From CAZTLI01 sp964614375 (lineage in GTDB: Bacteria > Chloroflexota > Anaerolineae > Aggregatilineales > Phototrophicaceae): a stretch of DNA of 5,675 nucleotides. The position numbers and the translations under genes were made by a program. Shown one piece after another: positions 4,562 to 5,675 of this stretch; the stretch's first letter is position 1, and each line of letters begins with the position of its first letter. The notes under the pieces are model-generated. The model made no database searches. It worked only from the letters and a program-made list of their open reading frames with translations, and had not been told where the DNA came from. The stretch lies in the NCBI GenBank assembly GCA_964614375.1, contig CAZTLI010000372.1, forward strand, positions 1-5,675. Direction: 5' to 3'.

Positions 4562-5675
4562 ATGGATAAAGATACGAAGATTCAACTTGATCTGGATATT
4601 GTCTTGCCCGATATGGATAGTGCTGATGATTGCGTGAACATACTACTAGATCGTTTAGTCGCACGCCGAGGGATTGAGAAAGCTCACGTCATCCGTGAGA
4701 ACGGAAAAGGGCAACTCTGTCTGCACTTTGACCCCAATTTTATTTCACTGAGCGATGTGAAACGTGTTGCCACAGAAAGTGGCGCGGAAGTTACAGACCG
4801 CTATCGTCACGAGCAGGTGCCGTTCAGGGGATTGAATACCGCTGACTCGGCACAAAATTTGCAACGGTCGCTCGAACAGCAAACGGGTGTCCTACACGCA
4901 TCGGTCAATTATGCTGCCGGACTAATTTTTATTGCCTACGACACAGAAGTGATCCAACGATTGGCTATTGATGCAATCATCCAGCGTCATAGCGCAAAGG
5001 TGATCGACCGCGAACATCAAAAGCTGGATAAAGATCAAGAACATGTTGGACACGATCATGGTAGCGCACCCGATTTCCTGCCACATTGGTTGCAAGAACG
5101 CTGGACACTGGTTCTTGTCGGCATAGCAGGGATTTTCTTCGCAATCGGTTTTGTGGGTGAAACCTTCCTCGGTATGGACGAGACCGTAGCGACCCTATTC
5201 TTTGTACTGGCATACATTGCCGGAGCGTATGACATCGCAACCCATGCTATACCGGGACTGTTTCGCGGTGAATTCGATACGGATGTCTTAATGCTGGCGG
5301 CGGCGGGTGGCGCAGCTATTTTAGGCGAGTGGGCAGAAGGGGCGTTCCTGCTGTTTCTCTTTGCACTCGGTCATGCCGGTGAACACTATGCACTGGATAG
5401 AGCGCGCGATGCCGTCAACAAACTCGGCGAATTGATGCCAGCTACTGCCCAACTCAAACAGGGTGAGCGTCTGGTAGAAACGCCTGTTGAAGCGCTTAAT
5501 ATTGATGATGTCGTCGTTGTTCGTCCGGGAGATCGGATTCCCGTCGATGGTGAAATTACCAGTGGCGATAGTCATATTGACCAGAGTGCCATTACCGGGG
5601 AGAGTGTTCCTGTCTCGATAAGCCAGGGCGATGAAGTCTTCGCAGGAACAATCTATCATGTTAATGCCATCGAAG
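4562..5675 (+). CDS. Heavy-metal P1B-type ATPase (Zn/Cd/Pb/Co export type), N-terminal 371 residues
   Basis: An open frame from ATG 4562 that leaves the window. Two ferredoxin-like HMA-type modules come first: about 7-80 (single Cys24 in DMDSADDCVNIL) and about 86-148. In the second, GLNTADSA (90-97) stands where GMDCADCA-like CxxC is usual, so both Cys are absent. A His-rich linker follows (HVGHDHG, 161-167). Membrane segments lie near 180-202, 208-228, 240-257 and 259-277. The motif FDTDVLM (238-244) precedes the third, and EHYALDRARDAV follows the fourth. The actuator domain includes RPGDRIPVDGEI and the dephosphorylation loop TGES (345-348). The ion-selective CPC-type helix, DKTGT phosphorylation site and ATP domain would lie beyond the edge, so the metal cannot be fixed. 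It should pump divalent soft metals out of the cytoplasm. GGAG eight bases upstream supports the start. The preceding metal sensor, 83 bases away, is its likely regulator. Confidence 0.93.
   Translation, partial: MDKDTKIQLDLDIVLPDMDSADDCVNILLDRLVARRGIEKAHVIRENGKGQLCLHFDPNFISLSDVKRVATESGAEVTDRYRHEQVPFRGLNTADSAQNLQRSLEQQTGVLHASVNYAAGLIFIAYDTEVIQRLAIDAIIQRHSAKVIDREHQKLDKDQEHVGHDHGSAPDFLPHWLQERWTLVLVGIAGIFFAIGFVGETFLGMDETVATLFFVLAYIAGAYDIATHAIPGLFRGEFDTDVLMLAAAGGAAILGEWAEGAFLLFLFALGHAGEHYALDRARDAVNKLGELMPATAQLKQGERLVETPVEALNIDDVVVVRPGDRIPVDGEITSGDSHIDQSAITGESVPVSISQGDEVFAGTIYHVNAIE

Noticed and set aside
4528..4569. A 13-codon reading frame overlapping the ATPase start, considered as a leader peptide
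   Set aside because: It lacks a ribosome-binding site, and no attenuator hairpins follow it. A chance ATG is sufficient explanation.
5321..5659. A 112-codon minus-strand frame inside the ATPase gene
   Set aside because: It is a shadow of the P-type ATPase actuator domain coding on the plus strand.

Overview
The window looks like chromosomal DNA from a bacterium with moderate GC content. The coding style and the GC-rich palindromic filler at 3939-4001 recall Chloroflexota (Anaerolineae-type) genomes. That assignment is an impression from protein and repeat style, not a demonstrated result.

Left part, minus strand (1-3566). Reading in the direction of transcription from the right, there is a 582-residue ABC exporter half-transporter (3566-1818). 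It is followed after 57 bases by a 256-residue GNAT acetyltransferase of the GNAT_acetyltran type (1760-990), probably in the same transcript. About 355 bases without a convincing gene come next. They contain a 14-base direct repeat and several small palindromes. Last is the N-terminal 211 residues of a sugar-phosphate nucleotidyltransferase (633-1), cut by the window edge.

Middle part, intergenic (3567-4115). This separates the leftward ABC gene from the rightward metal-resistance genes. It holds an apparent non-autonomous mobile element (MITE-like, 3711-3922) with 16-base imperfect terminal inverted repeats and a 7-base flanking duplication that can be read as 9. The left half of the element folds into a long nested hairpin. 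A second, unrelated GC-rich imperfect palindrome lies just outside it (3939-4001).

Right part, plus strand (4058-5675). This is a compact metal-homeostasis unit: a strong sigma70-like promoter (TTGACA, 17 bases, TATTAT), an ArsR/SmtB operator overlapping its -10, and an ArsR/SmtB-family metal sensor gene. The sensor's stop codon lies inside a rho-independent terminator. A second operator-like site follows, and then a heavy-metal P1B-type ATPase gene that runs off the window.

The expected logic is that the sensor represses its own promoter, and probably ATPase expression, until Zn/Cd/Pb/Co-type ions bind. The ATPase then exports the metal. Three details are unusual. The sensor has Cys where SmtB-type alpha5 sites have the last Glu ligand. 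The ATPase's N-terminal metal-binding domain appears to have lost both Cys of its CxxC motif. A terminator and a second operator sit between sensor and pump, which suggests the pump is controlled separately from the sensor.
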